From the NCBI GenBank assembly GCA_964500415.1, contig CAZCOB010000012.1:1-51536 (forward strand): a DNA stretch of 51,536 bases. Reading direction: 5' to 3'. The stretch is from JAFGPF01 sp964500415 (lineage in GTDB: Bacteria; Chloroflexota; Dehalococcoidia; Dehalococcoidales; RBG-16-60-22). The notes below the pieces were generated by a model that was given only the letters and a program-made list of their open reading frames with translations, had not been told where the DNA came from and made no database searches. Shown piece after piece: positions 22,594 to 31,852 of this stretch; the stretch's first letter is position 1, and each line of letters begins with the position of its first letter. The position numbers and the translations under genes are program-made.

Positions 22594-24339
22594 TTAGGTC
22601 TGAGCAGTTCTTCTCCCAGCCTGGGAAGAGTATTCCTCATCAGTCTTAAGTAGAGGTATCTGGAATACCTCCGAAGCCGGTGCTTTTACGAAATCTCCTC
22701 CGTCAGTACGAATTTTCAGGTTCTTTTTGATATTCGTTATATGACCCCTACCCAGTCCGGCAACCTCGCACCCAAGCTCAAAGTATCGTCTTATTCTATC
22801 GTCATCAAGAATACCGAAACAGTCAATAATAGCTGCCGGCTGGCCAATCAATCGCACCACCTCATCGGGGTCCAGTTCCAGGTATTGCTTATGCCGTACT
22901 GCAAAAATAACGGCATGGGCTCCTTTGAGGGAGTCATCAAGGTTCCGGTTGATCCGAAGGTTCTCCAGTTTCTCCTGGTTTTGGAAATAGCTTGCTCTGC
23001 CGTACCCACTGGCTGGATATGTTTTTTGGGATTCAAATTCCCACCAGTGTTCCACATACGGGTCGTGTACTTTGATTTTAGCGTCCAACTCCGTCAGTCT
23101 GCGTACAATGATTTCAGAGCCACTATTGCGGGTATCACCCACGTCTTCCTTGTAGGAGGCTCCCAGTATCAAGACAGTAGCATCAGTAATAGTATGCCCC
23201 ATAATACGCAGGGCATTTTGGGTGAGGTCAACCACATGTAGCGCCCTGGTGTCATTGATATTTATCGCTGTCGCGGTAATCCTGAAGATATTGTCATTCC
23301 CACCCAAGATATGCGTATTAGCCCACATTGCCAGTGCGCCGTCCTTGGGCAGGCAGTAGCCGCCGATGCCAGGGCCAGGGAAAATAATATTATTGTGAGT
23401 AGGCCTTACCCTTATAGCATCGACAACCTTCATCAGGTCTACCTGATTTCGCTCGGCAAAGAGGCTCCACTCGTTCATCAGTGCCAGAACGGTAGTGCGA
23501 TAGGTGTTTTCCAGAACCTTGGCCGTCTCGGACTCGATAGGTCTATCCATGACTGTCAGCGGAAAGGCTCTGGTGTTAATGACTTTAGTAAGAAACCTGA
23601 TAACCTTCTCTTTCGACTCCTCGTTTATACCGCTACACACACGCCAGAAGTCCCGTACGCTGGCAATATATTCTTTACCAGGCATGACTCTTTCATAACT
23701 GTGCGCCAGGAGGGGTTCTGCGTTTATACCGCGGCGCTGAAAAGCCTCTTTCATTATGGGATAGGCCACGTGTTCTGTGGTTCCGGGAGGCACGGTGGTC
23801 TCGATTAGGACCAGTGTCTGTGGCTGAACGCGCTCCGCTATTACCTGGAAAGTCTTTTTCAGGTCGGCCATATCTACCCATCCTGTTGATATATCACCCA
23901 GTGATTCTTTGACGAAGTCACACTGCACATCAACGACGACCACATCAGCCAGTTTCAACGCATCTTCATTAAAAGTCGCCACCAGATTTTTCCTCTCCAG
24001 CACGCAACGCTCTATCATGCTTGCTACTTCGGGGTCATCTGCTTTAATAGGAGATAAACCCCGGTTAAACCAGTTAATCTTCCAGTAGCTACGAGTACTG
24101 GGCCGCTGAATACCTATTACGAAATTGGTAAGTTCGCCGGACTCATCTTCAACGTCTGCTACAACGGCGGCCATAACAGCCCCGACAAACCCAAGACCTA
24201 CTACTGTCACAATCTCACGTCCCATGACACGCTGGTCCGCAATCGCCTGGCTCAAACGCTGGAACTCCGATTCATAGTCTTCCAGCGCAGGTAGTTTGAA
24301 TTGTTCGCCATCCGGGGCCACAGAATATTTTTCACTCAT
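22594..24339 (-). CDS. Nucleotide-sugar dehydrogenase, extended
   Basis: 581 residues from ATG 24339 (AGGTGA upstream). Rossmann motif VTVVGLGFVGAVMAAVVAD near residue 45, a central dimerisation domain, and the catalytic cysteine in FPGPGIGGYCLPKDG. The enzyme oxidises a UDP-sugar C6 alcohol to the uronate with 2 NAD+. It is over 100 residues longer than WecC/Ugd-type enzymes: an N-terminal ~40-residue extension and an insertion in the C-terminal domain (HWWEFESQKTYPASGYGRAS). Substrate unknown; an amino-uronate or uronate for the exopolysaccharide is likely. Confidence 0.88.
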   Translation of the reverse strand: MSEKYSVAPDGEQFKLPALEDYESEFQRLSQAIADQRVMGREIVTVVGLGFVGAVMAAVVADVEDESGELTNFVIGIQRPSTRSYWKINWFNRGLSPIKADDPEVASMIERCVLERKNLVATFNEDALKLADVVVVDVQCDFVKESLGDISTGWVDMADLKKTFQVIAERVQPQTLVLIETTVPPGTTEHVAYPIMKEAFQRRGINAEPLLAHSYERVMPGKEYIASVRDFWRVCSGINEESKEKVIRFLTKVINTRAFPLTVMDRPIESETAKVLENTYRTTVLALMNEWSLFAERNQVDLMKVVDAIRVRPTHNNIIFPGPGIGGYCLPKDGALAMWANTHILGGNDNIFRITATAININDTRALHVVDLTQNALRIMGHTITDATVLILGASYKEDVGDTRNSGSEIIVRRLTELDAKIKVHDPYVEHWWEFESQKTYPASGYGRASYFQNQEKLENLRINRNLDDSLKGAHAVIFAVRHKQYLELDPDEVVRLIGQPAAIIDCFGILDDDRIRRYFELGCEVAGLGRGHITNIKKNLKIRTDGGDFVKAPASEVFQIPLLKTDEEYSSQAGRRTAQT

Positions 24340-24508
24340 TTTTATCACCTAATTTATTATATTTATACATTGGAATGAGATTTTATATTGCTGTTTATGA
24401 ATAATATTTAGCTCGCTTTAAATTAATCCAACATTTTTTACTAGTAGTGATTAGGTATGGCAAACTATTTTTGATAGAAAATTAGAAACTAAAATATAGG
24501 AGCATTAG

Positions 24509-24670
24509 GTGGAATCTTTAGCTATTAACGGTGGTCAACCGGTTAGAAATACATATCTACCATATGGGCATCAGTGTATCGATGATCAAGATATTGCCGC
24601 TGTAGTAGAAGTACTCAAGAGTTACTGGCTCTCACAGATCTCAAAACTAGATGAATTTAAAAAAGTGTAG
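24509..24670 (+). pseudogene. Truncated DegT/DnrJ aminotransferase remnant
   Basis: The only plus-strand coding trace in the glycan locus. GTG 24509 with TAGGAG upstream opens 53 codons beginning VESLAINGGQPVRNTYLPYG, the characteristic N-terminus of DegT/DnrJ/EryC1 sugar aminotransferases, followed by DDQDIAAVVEVLKSYWL. It breaks off at a TAG where the family continues with the substrate loop; no lysine-bearing domain follows. Probably left by a deletion or rearrangement. Around it, 24340-24508 and 24671-24753 are AT-rich and show nothing else. Confidence 0.7.
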
Positions 24671-24753
24671 TTATGTGTTATGGTGACCTCACCCCTCTAG
24701 TTAATCGATATCTAGGTCATGCAATAAGAAAACGACCAGATATAACATAAATG

Positions 24754-26121
24754 CTATTCTTTAGGTAAGGTACTGGATTTGCATATACTCTTTTGAACAT
24801 AACCTCTTGCGGAAGGTCTACAAAGATCATGAAGCCAACGATCTAAAAGTAAGTCCTGTTTTAGCGCTTTTGGCCTGAGCAAAGCTCCACCAAGTCTGGG
24901 GAGAATATTCATCAAACGTCTTAAATAGAGATATATATTGGAACTCTGAAATCCGCGTTTTAGCGGAATTTCTTCGGGGACAGAGAAAAACCTCTTGATA
25001 ATTGTCCAGAACACTCTGCCCCGGCTATATGATGAGTTTGAATCCACCAGGTCATGAGCTAACCACAATTTGGTATCTAAGACACGTTTCAATAGGAATA
25101 ACTGTGCCATCTCTGTATTGAAGTCCTGTGGCTGTAGCTTTTGTAAAACACTAACTGGCACCTGTGTATCTAGGAGCCGCTCACACGCGTAAAGTACGAA
25201 ATGTAACCCTGATGTAATGCCATTTTCTTCAGCAACCTTCTCTATGAGATTCCAGTCTAACGTATCGCTATAATGTAAGATAATTTCAGAAATATCACAG
25301 AGCTGTCCAAGGGCACTATTACTTTGATAATGGCGGTCTAGGAGGAATTTGATGCTCAAGTGTATTAGCAAATCTTCGGGTGCAAGGGTCAGAGCACCAG
25401 CCCCCAGCGTTTTAAGAGGTCGGGCCCTAGCCCAGAAGTCACTTAAGTCGAAATAGTAAGGTTCGTTCGAATCAACGATATGCTGGTGGATCTCCAGCAG
25501 GACGTGTTTTTCTACATTTATAAGATTAGGTAAATGACGCTGGTTGATTATAGCCTTATCGTGAGTATCTTGGTCCCAGAACTGTGTGTAGCCTTGGTCC
25601 AGAGCAATAGCCTCGGCTTGAGTAAGATGCTCAGGATGAACGAGAATATCAAGGTCAATCATGGGACGCAAGCTGATATCCTCATATATTGTGCCTAGAA
25701 GTGCTGCGCCTTTGAGCACGATAACTGGTATTTCCTCTCGATTAAGGGCTGACACGAGTTGAAAGAGACCTTCTTGGAGAAGCATATTCCTGGCCAGGCT
25801 CCAATGAGTGAGGTGCTGTAACTTCTGGAGTACCGGCTGTGGTACAAGTTTACTTGAGTCTTCAGTCTTGAGATGATATGAGACTAGACACGATAGCCGG
25901 TGCCAGACAGCTTTTTCCAGTAATAAATCCCAGTTCAGCCCTTCAACAAGGAGATCTCTGACGTTCTCACGCCTCGAAGGGGACAGGTCAATCCGTGCAC
26001 AGTGTATGACGATGGCATCCTCCCGGCTCAGGCCACTTCCTGCTCCAAAACTGGATCTTTCTGTAACCATTTCTACAGCCATTATTACGTTACCATCCTT
26101 GCCTCGCGCTATTCCCCTCAT
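24754..26121 (-). CDS. NTP_transf_5-type nucleotidyltransferase
   Basis: 455 residues from ATG 26121; ATG 26082 after AAGGATGG is a good alternative, and the frame is open to 26127. The nucleotidyltransferase core is IPVIVLKGAALLGTIYEDISLRPMIDLDILV, with the KG and DxD of the family. Members of this uncharacterised family often accompany HprK-like kinases and PqqD in lasso-peptide and exopolysaccharide loci. It could nucleotidylate a peptide, protein or sugar; the sequence does not say which. Downstream of the PglF-like gene. Confidence 0.8.
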   Translation of the reverse strand: MRGIARGKDGNVIMAVEMVTERSSFGAGSGLSREDAIVIHCARIDLSPSRRENVRDLLVEGLNWDLLLEKAVWHRLSCLVSYHLKTEDSSKLVPQPVLQKLQHLTHWSLARNMLLQEGLFQLVSALNREEIPVIVLKGAALLGTIYEDISLRPMIDLDILVHPEHLTQAEAIALDQGYTQFWDQDTHDKAIINQRHLPNLINVEKHVLLEIHQHIVDSNEPYYFDLSDFWARARPLKTLGAGALTLAPEDLLIHLSIKFLLDRHYQSNSALGQLCDISEIILHYSDTLDWNLIEKVAEENGITSGLHFVLYACERLLDTQVPVSVLQKLQPQDFNTEMAQLFLLKRVLDTKLWLAHDLVDSNSSYSRGRVFWTIIKRFFSVPEEIPLKRGFQSSNIYLYLRRLMNILPRLGGALLRPKALKQDLLLDRWLHDLCRPSARGYVQKSICKSSTLPKE

Positions 26122-26183
26122 TAACAAGCCTTAGGACGATTGTATTGATTAATAATCGCTTCCCGGGGTTTTTCACAAGATCA

Positions 26184-28157
26184 CTAACGTTCGTTATTAT
26201 CCATGATGCCGAGTGATAATACCGGGTCTTGCGCCCACGGCGGAGGGTTATCAGCATCATTACCACTCGGCGAGTAGTTAGGCACCAGTTTACAGAGGGC
26301 TCCAACGATATCCTGTCCGTCGCACTGTCTATCCGTGAGGGTTTCCAATTCCTCCAAGGCTTTTTTCAGTCTATTACCTAATCTGGTTGCTGTGTCGGTC
26401 TTAGCTATATGGATTCTGCGGTGCTGAGTAGCTACCGTCCCTTCCTCAGCAGTCAGGATGTCCTCGAAAAGTTTCTCCCCGAAATAGGGATGAGTGAAGA
26501 CAATCGGTATATCCTTTTCAGGTTCCAGGCCAGCGAGCTGTATCATCTCCCGAGCTAGGTCTATAATTGCCACAGGGTCCCCCATATCGAGTACAAATAC
26601 CTCGCCCCCACCACCGATAGCCCCGGCCTGTAAAACCAGGAGAGCCGCCTCAGAGGGAGTCATAAAGTAGCGGCGCATCTCAGGGTGTGTAATCGTGACC
26701 GGGCCACCTCGCTGAATCTGTTCCCGGAAAATGGGTACCACGCTACCTCGACTACCGAGCACGTTGCCGAAGCGTACGGCGACAAACCGGCAGGAGCCGC
26801 CGTTGTTATCAAGGCTCTGGACCACTATTTCGGCCAAACGCTTTGTGGCACCCATGATACAGGTTGGATTCACAGCTTTATCAGTGGAAATGAGGACAAA
26901 TTTTTCCGCTCCGAAATGGCAGGCAGCCTCGCCTACGATCTTGGTGCCTAATACGTTGTTTCTTATGGCCTCTCTCGGGTTTTCCTCCATCATACTCACG
27001 TGCTTGTAAGCAGCAGAGTGAAATATTATCGCTGGACGAAAACGAGTAAAGATACTTCGTATTCGTTCCTCATCCCGAATATCTCCCACTGCTACCAAGA
27101 ACTTCAGCGACGAAGAATGGAGCCTTAATTCCTGCCTCAATTGAAACAGTCCGGTTTCATCCTGGTCCAGAACCACCAAGAGCCTGGGTTGGAAGGCCAC
27201 AATCTGCCGGCATAACTCCGAGCCGATAGAGCCGGCACCCCCGGTAACCAGTACAATCTTGTTTTGCAAGAAATTTTCAATCTCTGCGGTCTCAATCTGG
27301 ACCGGTTCCCGACCAAGAAGGTCCTCCACCTGTATATCGCGTAGCTCAGCCACGGTTACCTTGCCATTAACGAGGTGATGCAGGGCCGGTAAAACCTTGA
27401 TTCTCTTCAGGCCAACCTTCCGTCCTAACTGCACGGTTTCCCTTAATACAGATGACGGCGCCGTAGGCATAGCTATTAAAAGGTCATGAACCGCTAATTC
27501 CTGTACCAGGTGTGGTATATCCTGCCGTTTGCCCAGAACGGGGACACCCTGAACAGTCATTCCCTGTTTGTTCGGATCATCATCGACCATGCCTACGGGG
27601 ATAATCCCTGCATCCTTATCCTGGAATATAGCGCGCAGAGTGAGCTCCCCCGCACTACCCGAACCTACAATAAGTACGCGCCGGGCAGACCCGTTTGTAT
27701 ACCGCCGTAACAACTGATAATACACCCGCTTGGTAGCCCTCAGTCCGCCAACAAACATCAAAGTTAAGAGAAAGTCACCAGCGAGAAGCGTCAGGTTAAT
27801 TCCTACAACCCCGAACGCCTTTAATATGGCAATAATAGCCCCGAAGATTATGGTACTCAGGCTAACTGCCTTGAGAATCTCCATTGCATCCTGGAGGCCA
27901 AGGTGTAATAAACTAATACGATATATCCCCCACAGGATAAAAACAGGAATTTTGATTAATATAACAATGGCTATAATAATGCCACACCCGAGTCTTGGTT
28001 GGATGGTTATATGAGTCTGGTCGTACATAAGTAAGGCCAGATAGATAGCCAAGGAGACGGCCACAACATCCAGGAGCAGCAAAATAAGCTTTCGGGTTCT
28101 GCCGGCTTCCAGGCGACTCTTTATCCAATTTAATATGGTCATATCCCGCAGGTTCAT
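26184..28157 (-). CDS. pglF: UDP-GlcNAc 4,6-dehydratase, membrane-bound (PglF-like)
   Basis: 657 residues. Four N-terminal TM helices (about 20-140), a first Rossmann domain (RRVLIVGSGSAGELTLRAI, about 160) and the catalytic SDR domain with VTGGAGSIGSEL (about 305) and STDKAVNPTCIMGATKR (about 430), where Met replaces the usual SDR Tyr as in PglF/CapD/WbpM. Converts UDP-GlcNAc to the 4-keto-6-deoxy sugar. With the adjoining aminotransferase, acetyltransferase and phosphoglycosyl transferase it makes a bacillosamine-type pathway. The C-terminal ~50 residues are variable. Overlaps the aminotransferase gene by 4 bp. Confidence 0.9.
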   Translation of the reverse strand: MNLRDMTILNWIKSRLEAGRTRKLILLLLDVVAVSLAIYLALLMYDQTHITIQPRLGCGIIIAIVILIKIPVFILWGIYRISLLHLGLQDAMEILKAVSLSTIIFGAIIAILKAFGVVGINLTLLAGDFLLTLMFVGGLRATKRVYYQLLRRYTNGSARRVLIVGSGSAGELTLRAIFQDKDAGIIPVGMVDDDPNKQGMTVQGVPVLGKRQDIPHLVQELAVHDLLIAMPTAPSSVLRETVQLGRKVGLKRIKVLPALHHLVNGKVTVAELRDIQVEDLLGREPVQIETAEIENFLQNKIVLVTGGAGSIGSELCRQIVAFQPRLLVVLDQDETGLFQLRQELRLHSSSLKFLVAVGDIRDEERIRSIFTRFRPAIIFHSAAYKHVSMMEENPREAIRNNVLGTKIVGEAACHFGAEKFVLISTDKAVNPTCIMGATKRLAEIVVQSLDNNGGSCRFVAVRFGNVLGSRGSVVPIFREQIQRGGPVTITHPEMRRYFMTPSEAALLVLQAGAIGGGGEVFVLDMGDPVAIIDLAREMIQLAGLEPEKDIPIVFTHPYFGEKLFEDILTAEEGTVATQHRRIHIAKTDTATRLGNRLKKALEELETLTDRQCDGQDIVGALCKLVPNYSPSGNDADNPPPWAQDPVLSLGIMDNNER

Positions 28158-29272
28158 AGCAGTTCCTTCAAATGGCTGACCACATAGTCAATTTCCTCTT
28201 CACGGAGGCCGTTATAAAAGGGAAGGGCGATAGTACGTGCCGATATCGCTTCTGTCACCGGGAAGTCTCCCTCACGGTATCCCAGTGCTCTATAAACCGG
28301 TTGAAGGTGAATCGGAGTAAAATAGTCACTGCAATTTACGCCGCGAACTCGTAACTTACGGATAATCTGGTCGCGATCCTCACGGGCGTAGTCGTCGGAG
28401 AGATGGACTACGTAGACAAAATAGCTCATCCTCACTCCGGGGGCTATAGCTGGAACTCTTAAGGATGTCAGCCCTTCAAGACGCTCGTTATAAAGTCCAG
28501 CCACCCTTTGTCTCGCCGACAGTATCTCCTCAACACGCTCCAGTTGCGCTATCCCCAGGGCACAGTTGATTTCACTTAAGCGATAATTAAAACCTAGACG
28601 TGAGTGTTGAAGCCATCCGTCACCATTGGAATTGCCGTTAGAGCGGCCCTGATTACGCATGCTGCGGCAAAGTTCATCAATAGTATCATCACAGGTCAGA
28701 ACCGCACCACCCTCGCCCGTTGTAATTTGCTTATTAGGATAGAAAGCGAAAACAGATGCATTTCCGAAGCTACCACATTTTTGACCGCGGAACTCCGACC
28801 CAAGAGCCTCGGCCGCATCCTCTATCAGGCTCAGGTTATATTCCTTGGCTAATGCTGTAAGCCGGTCCCACTGTGCAGGATGGCCGAAGACATCCACCGC
28901 CAGGATAGCCCTGGTATTGGGGCCGATATCCTTCTCCACCAGACGGGGGTCGATGTTAAGAGAGAGAGGCTCTATATCCACAAATACGGGTCTGGCACGC
29001 TCAAATAAAATACAATTAGAGGAAGCAATGAAGCTAAACGGTGTGGTAATTACCTCATCTCCATCTTCTATCCCCAGGGCTTTTACAATAAGATGTAGCG
29101 CGCTGGTGCCGCTATTTACAGCTACAGCATGTTTGACGCCAGCATAGCTCGCCAGACGTTTCTCAAAGTCCTCAAGTCTGGGTCCAAGGCTCAGGTAAGG
29201 AGTCGCCAGGACCTCCAAGACATAGCGACGCTCAAGGTCAGTAATATCAGGTTTTGCTAAAGGAATATTCAT
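28154..29272 (-). CDS. pglE: DegT/DnrJ aminotransferase (PglE-like)
   Basis: 372 residues from ATG 29272 (MNIPLAKPDITDLE); the frame opens at 29320 but family members start at this methionine. PLP-dependent fold type I enzyme. The active-site lysine is in FAFYPNKQITTGEGG, with EDAAEALGS before it and SALHLI near the N-terminus. Expected to put an amino group on C4 of the UDP-4-keto sugar made by the PglF-like neighbour. 4-bp overlap with it supports coupled synthesis. Confidence 0.88.
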   Translation of the reverse strand: MNIPLAKPDITDLERRYVLEVLATPYLSLGPRLEDFEKRLASYAGVKHAVAVNSGTSALHLIVKALGIEDGDEVITTPFSFIASSNCILFERARPVFVDIEPLSLNIDPRLVEKDIGPNTRAILAVDVFGHPAQWDRLTALAKEYNLSLIEDAAEALGSEFRGQKCGSFGNASVFAFYPNKQITTGEGGAVLTCDDTIDELCRSMRNQGRSNGNSNGDGWLQHSRLGFNYRLSEINCALGIAQLERVEEILSARQRVAGLYNERLEGLTSLRVPAIAPGVRMSYFVYVVHLSDDYAREDRDQIIRKLRVRGVNCSDYFTPIHLQPVYRALGYREGDFPVTEAISARTIALPFYNGLREEEIDYVVSHLKELL

Positions 29273-29343
29273 GGCTCTCTCTGAGGGAATTGAATGGGCT
29301 TTTACCAGATACATATCCATATATGCAGGAAATTTCAGGATAA

Positions 29344-29991
29344 CTAGGGCTTTGTCTTTATAACCTTCGCGGGGAGACCAACGGCAATGACGTTCTCAGG
29401 GATGTCTTTAGTAACGACGGCACCCGCTCCTATGGTGGTCCACTTCCCCACCGAAACCTCTGGAATGAAGGTAGCCGCAGCGCCCACGAATACTCCCTCT
29501 TCTAAACGGTCATACCCGTTAATGTTAACAAGCGCGCTTATGGTGCAGTAAGGACCGACGACTACGTCGTGGCCGATAGCACAGTTGACATTGATGTGCA
29601 CATGGTCGCCAACATCCGTATTGGGGGTTAAGTGAGTTCCCGCACATACGACAACGTCGCGGCCCAGCCGGACTGAATCTGATATGAACGTTGCAGGGTG
29701 GACAACGTTGATAAAGTCGACGCCTGTCCGTTCCAATCTTTGAACCACTTCTTTGCGTGTTTTACAGTCGCCAATCGCACAGACACAACCAATGTGGTGA
29801 TTACGATGCTTCTCAAACCAGTCCAGCCCACCCAGAACCTGGCAGCCGTTTATCATCTTGCCTTCTATTGCCCTGTTCTCATCAATAAAGCCCAGGATAT
29901 CCCATGTCTTGGCTGCTTTATTCTGGTCTTTAAGCACATCCAGGACTATCCTTCCGAAACCGCCGGCACCTACAATTACCACTGATTTCAT
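29344..29991 (-). CDS. pglD: Sugar O/N-acetyltransferase (PglD/NeuD-like)
   Basis: 215 residues. N-terminal nucleotide-sugar-binding Rossmann segment (SVVIVGAGGFGRIVLDVL) and a C-terminal left-handed beta helix of hexapeptide repeats (VHINVNCAIGHDVVVGPYCTI, VGAAATFIPEVSVGKWTTIG, ending KDIPENVIAVGLPAKVI). Transfers acetyl from acetyl-CoA to the 4-amino group of the UDP-sugar, giving a UDP-diNAcBac-type donor. Between the aminotransferase and the glycosyltransferase fusion. The catalytic base is probably the His in INCAIGHD-like segment NCAIGHDVV. Confidence 0.87.
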   Translation of the reverse strand: MKSVVIVGAGGFGRIVLDVLKDQNKAAKTWDILGFIDENRAIEGKMINGCQVLGGLDWFEKHRNHHIGCVCAIGDCKTRKEVVQRLERTGVDFINVVHPATFISDSVRLGRDVVVCAGTHLTPNTDVGDHVHINVNCAIGHDVVVGPYCTISALVNINGYDRLEEGVFVGAAATFIPEVSVGKWTTIGAGAVVTKDIPENVIAVGLPAKVIKTKP

Positions 29992-30016
29992 TTTTTAATT
30001 CTCTCCCTCCACTGAC

Positions 30017-31852
30017 TTACGAGTCTTGCCCCTGTCTTACGACTCCTGAGGCAACAAAGGCATCATTAATGCCGTCCGCACCGTAAACGCCTTTTCGCGC
30101 TACCAGTACCGCCCATAAAGTCTTGAAGATAATGACCACATCCAGCCACAGAGACCAGTTCTTTATGTACCATACATCCAACCTGATACGCTGTCTCCAT
30201 GATAGAAGGTTCCGTCCCATTACTACCGCAAGACTGGTGATACCGGGTTTGAGCAGTAACCTTTGCCGCTGGTAAGTGCTGTATTGTTCCACCTGAAGAC
30301 GAATCGTGGGACGGGGACCAATAACACTCATGTCTCCCTTGAAGACATTAATAAGCTGTGGGAGCTCATCCAGTCCCCAATTTCGGAGCGCTTTACCAAC
30401 CCGGGTAAAACGAGGGTCATCTTCGGCTACGTTGAGTCCCAGGCCATGTTCTACGGCATTATCAATCATGGTCCTGAACTTCCATATCTTAAAAGGCTTG
30501 CCCCCTTTACCCATCCGCTCCTGGCGGAAGAAGACCGGGCCTGGTGAGTCGAACTTGATGAGAATACCGAAAATAGTAAAGGGAAGACATAATGCTATTA
30601 GACTAATTGAACTTAGTGCAACGTCTATAAGCCGCTTAAGGCCCAGCTTTATTCTTTTTTTTGCCAAACTTTTTATTAATGGTACTTCAGGAGTAAGTTT
30701 CCTCCGGACAACCTCGGCGTAAGCACTCATTTGCCTGTTAAGGACAAGGTTTTCGTCGAAGAGTTCACAGACTCGCTTTCTACCCACATCCCCCATTTTA
30801 TGAGCGAGTTTCGAGTTTCTCAGCACAGACGTGATGGCTTCCGCCAGTGCTGCAGAGTCTCCGACTGGCACCAGCAAGCCGGTCAGGTCAGGGACCACCT
30901 CTTCCCGGCAACCCCGTATGTTTGTCGCTATCACAGGCTTCCCGCAAGCCATGGCTTCGATGATAGTACGTGGCATACCTTCACGATAGGAAGGGAGGAC
31001 GAAAAGGTCGATATCAGCCATCACCCCGGGCATATCTTCCATAAAGCCAGCGAATATAACACGGGACGCAAACCCATCCTCATCCAGGAGGCGCCCGATG
31101 TCCTGTTTAACCTTGGTGTCCCGGTCGCTATCCAGCGTATCACCCACCAGGAGAAGTCTTGCATCAGGTATCGTCTTTACCACTGTTTTCGTGGCTTCAA
31201 TGAGTTCCAGAATCCCCTTTTCTCGTACAAGGCGACCCACAAAACCCACCACCTTATCCTGTTTACAGATTCCCAGACTCTCCCGGATTCCATTGGAACC
31301 GGGCTTGGCGGTAAAGCGTGCTATATCCACACCATTCCCTATCCATTGCAGCTTGTCATGAGGGCAAATTTTCTCTCTCAAAGCCGTAGTTGCATCTTCG
31401 TAGCTCTGAGTAAATATTAAGTCAGTGATATAGCCTAATAATTTTTCCAACCAGATTACAGGCTGTCTTATCCAGCCAGGCATGCCATCGTGGAAGTAAA
31501 AGCCATGGGCGGTATAGATAATAATGGGCACTCGAGCTACCCAGGCTGCTATCCTCCCCAGGACAGCTGCTACCGGAGTATGCACGTGCACAACGTCAAA
31601 CCGCTCTCTTTTCATGAGACGGTAAAGCTGCCAGAATGACCTGAAATTAGAGATAGGATTGATACGACGCTCGATGGTGACGGTATGTACGTCATATCCT
31701 CGCTCTCGGAGCTCAGGCACGTATTGACCATCCGAACAGGCAATATGCACCTGATAGCCTTCCGCCCTGAGTCTCTCGGTGAGTGGAAGCAACAGTTTCT
31801 CTACGGTTGCATCGACTGCTGTTACCTGTAATACCTTGCAGAATTTACTCAT
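30017..31852 (-). CDS. Glycosyltransferase GT4 fused to phosphoglycosyl transferase
   Basis: 611 residues, two enzymes in one chain. Residues 1-385 are a GT-B glycosyltransferase of the GT4 type (VVGFVGRLVREKGILELIEA; EGMPRTIIEAMACGKPVIA). Residues about 400-611 are a monotopic phosphoglycosyl transferase of the PglC/WcaJ type: re-entrant helix near 408-435, FKIWKFRTM, the catalytic Asp-Glu in LDELPQLINV (495-496) and MSVIGPRP. The C-terminal half links the first sugar phosphate to undecaprenyl phosphate; the N-terminal half probably adds the second sugar, like a PglA-PglC fusion. It adjoins the PglD/E/F-like genes. Confidence 0.9.
   Translation of the reverse strand: MSKFCKVLQVTAVDATVEKLLLPLTERLRAEGYQVHIACSDGQYVPELRERGYDVHTVTIERRINPISNFRSFWQLYRLMKRERFDVVHVHTPVAAVLGRIAAWVARVPIIIYTAHGFYFHDGMPGWIRQPVIWLEKLLGYITDLIFTQSYEDATTALREKICPHDKLQWIGNGVDIARFTAKPGSNGIRESLGICKQDKVVGFVGRLVREKGILELIEATKTVVKTIPDARLLLVGDTLDSDRDTKVKQDIGRLLDEDGFASRVIFAGFMEDMPGVMADIDLFVLPSYREGMPRTIIEAMACGKPVIATNIRGCREEVVPDLTGLLVPVGDSAALAEAITSVLRNSKLAHKMGDVGRKRVCELFDENLVLNRQMSAYAEVVRRKLTPEVPLIKSLAKKRIKLGLKRLIDVALSSISLIALCLPFTIFGILIKFDSPGPVFFRQERMGKGGKPFKIWKFRTMIDNAVEHGLGLNVAEDDPRFTRVGKALRNWGLDELPQLINVFKGDMSVIGPRPTIRLQVEQYSTYQRQRLLLKPGITSLAVVMGRNLLSWRQRIRLDVWYIKNWSLWLDVVIIFKTLWAVLVARKGVYGADGINDAFVASGVVRQGQDS

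Noticed and set aside
30731..31420. 229-residue plus-strand frame within the glycosyltransferase fusion
   Set aside because: The opposite strand carries unmistakable GT4 motifs; this frame has no recognisable domain.
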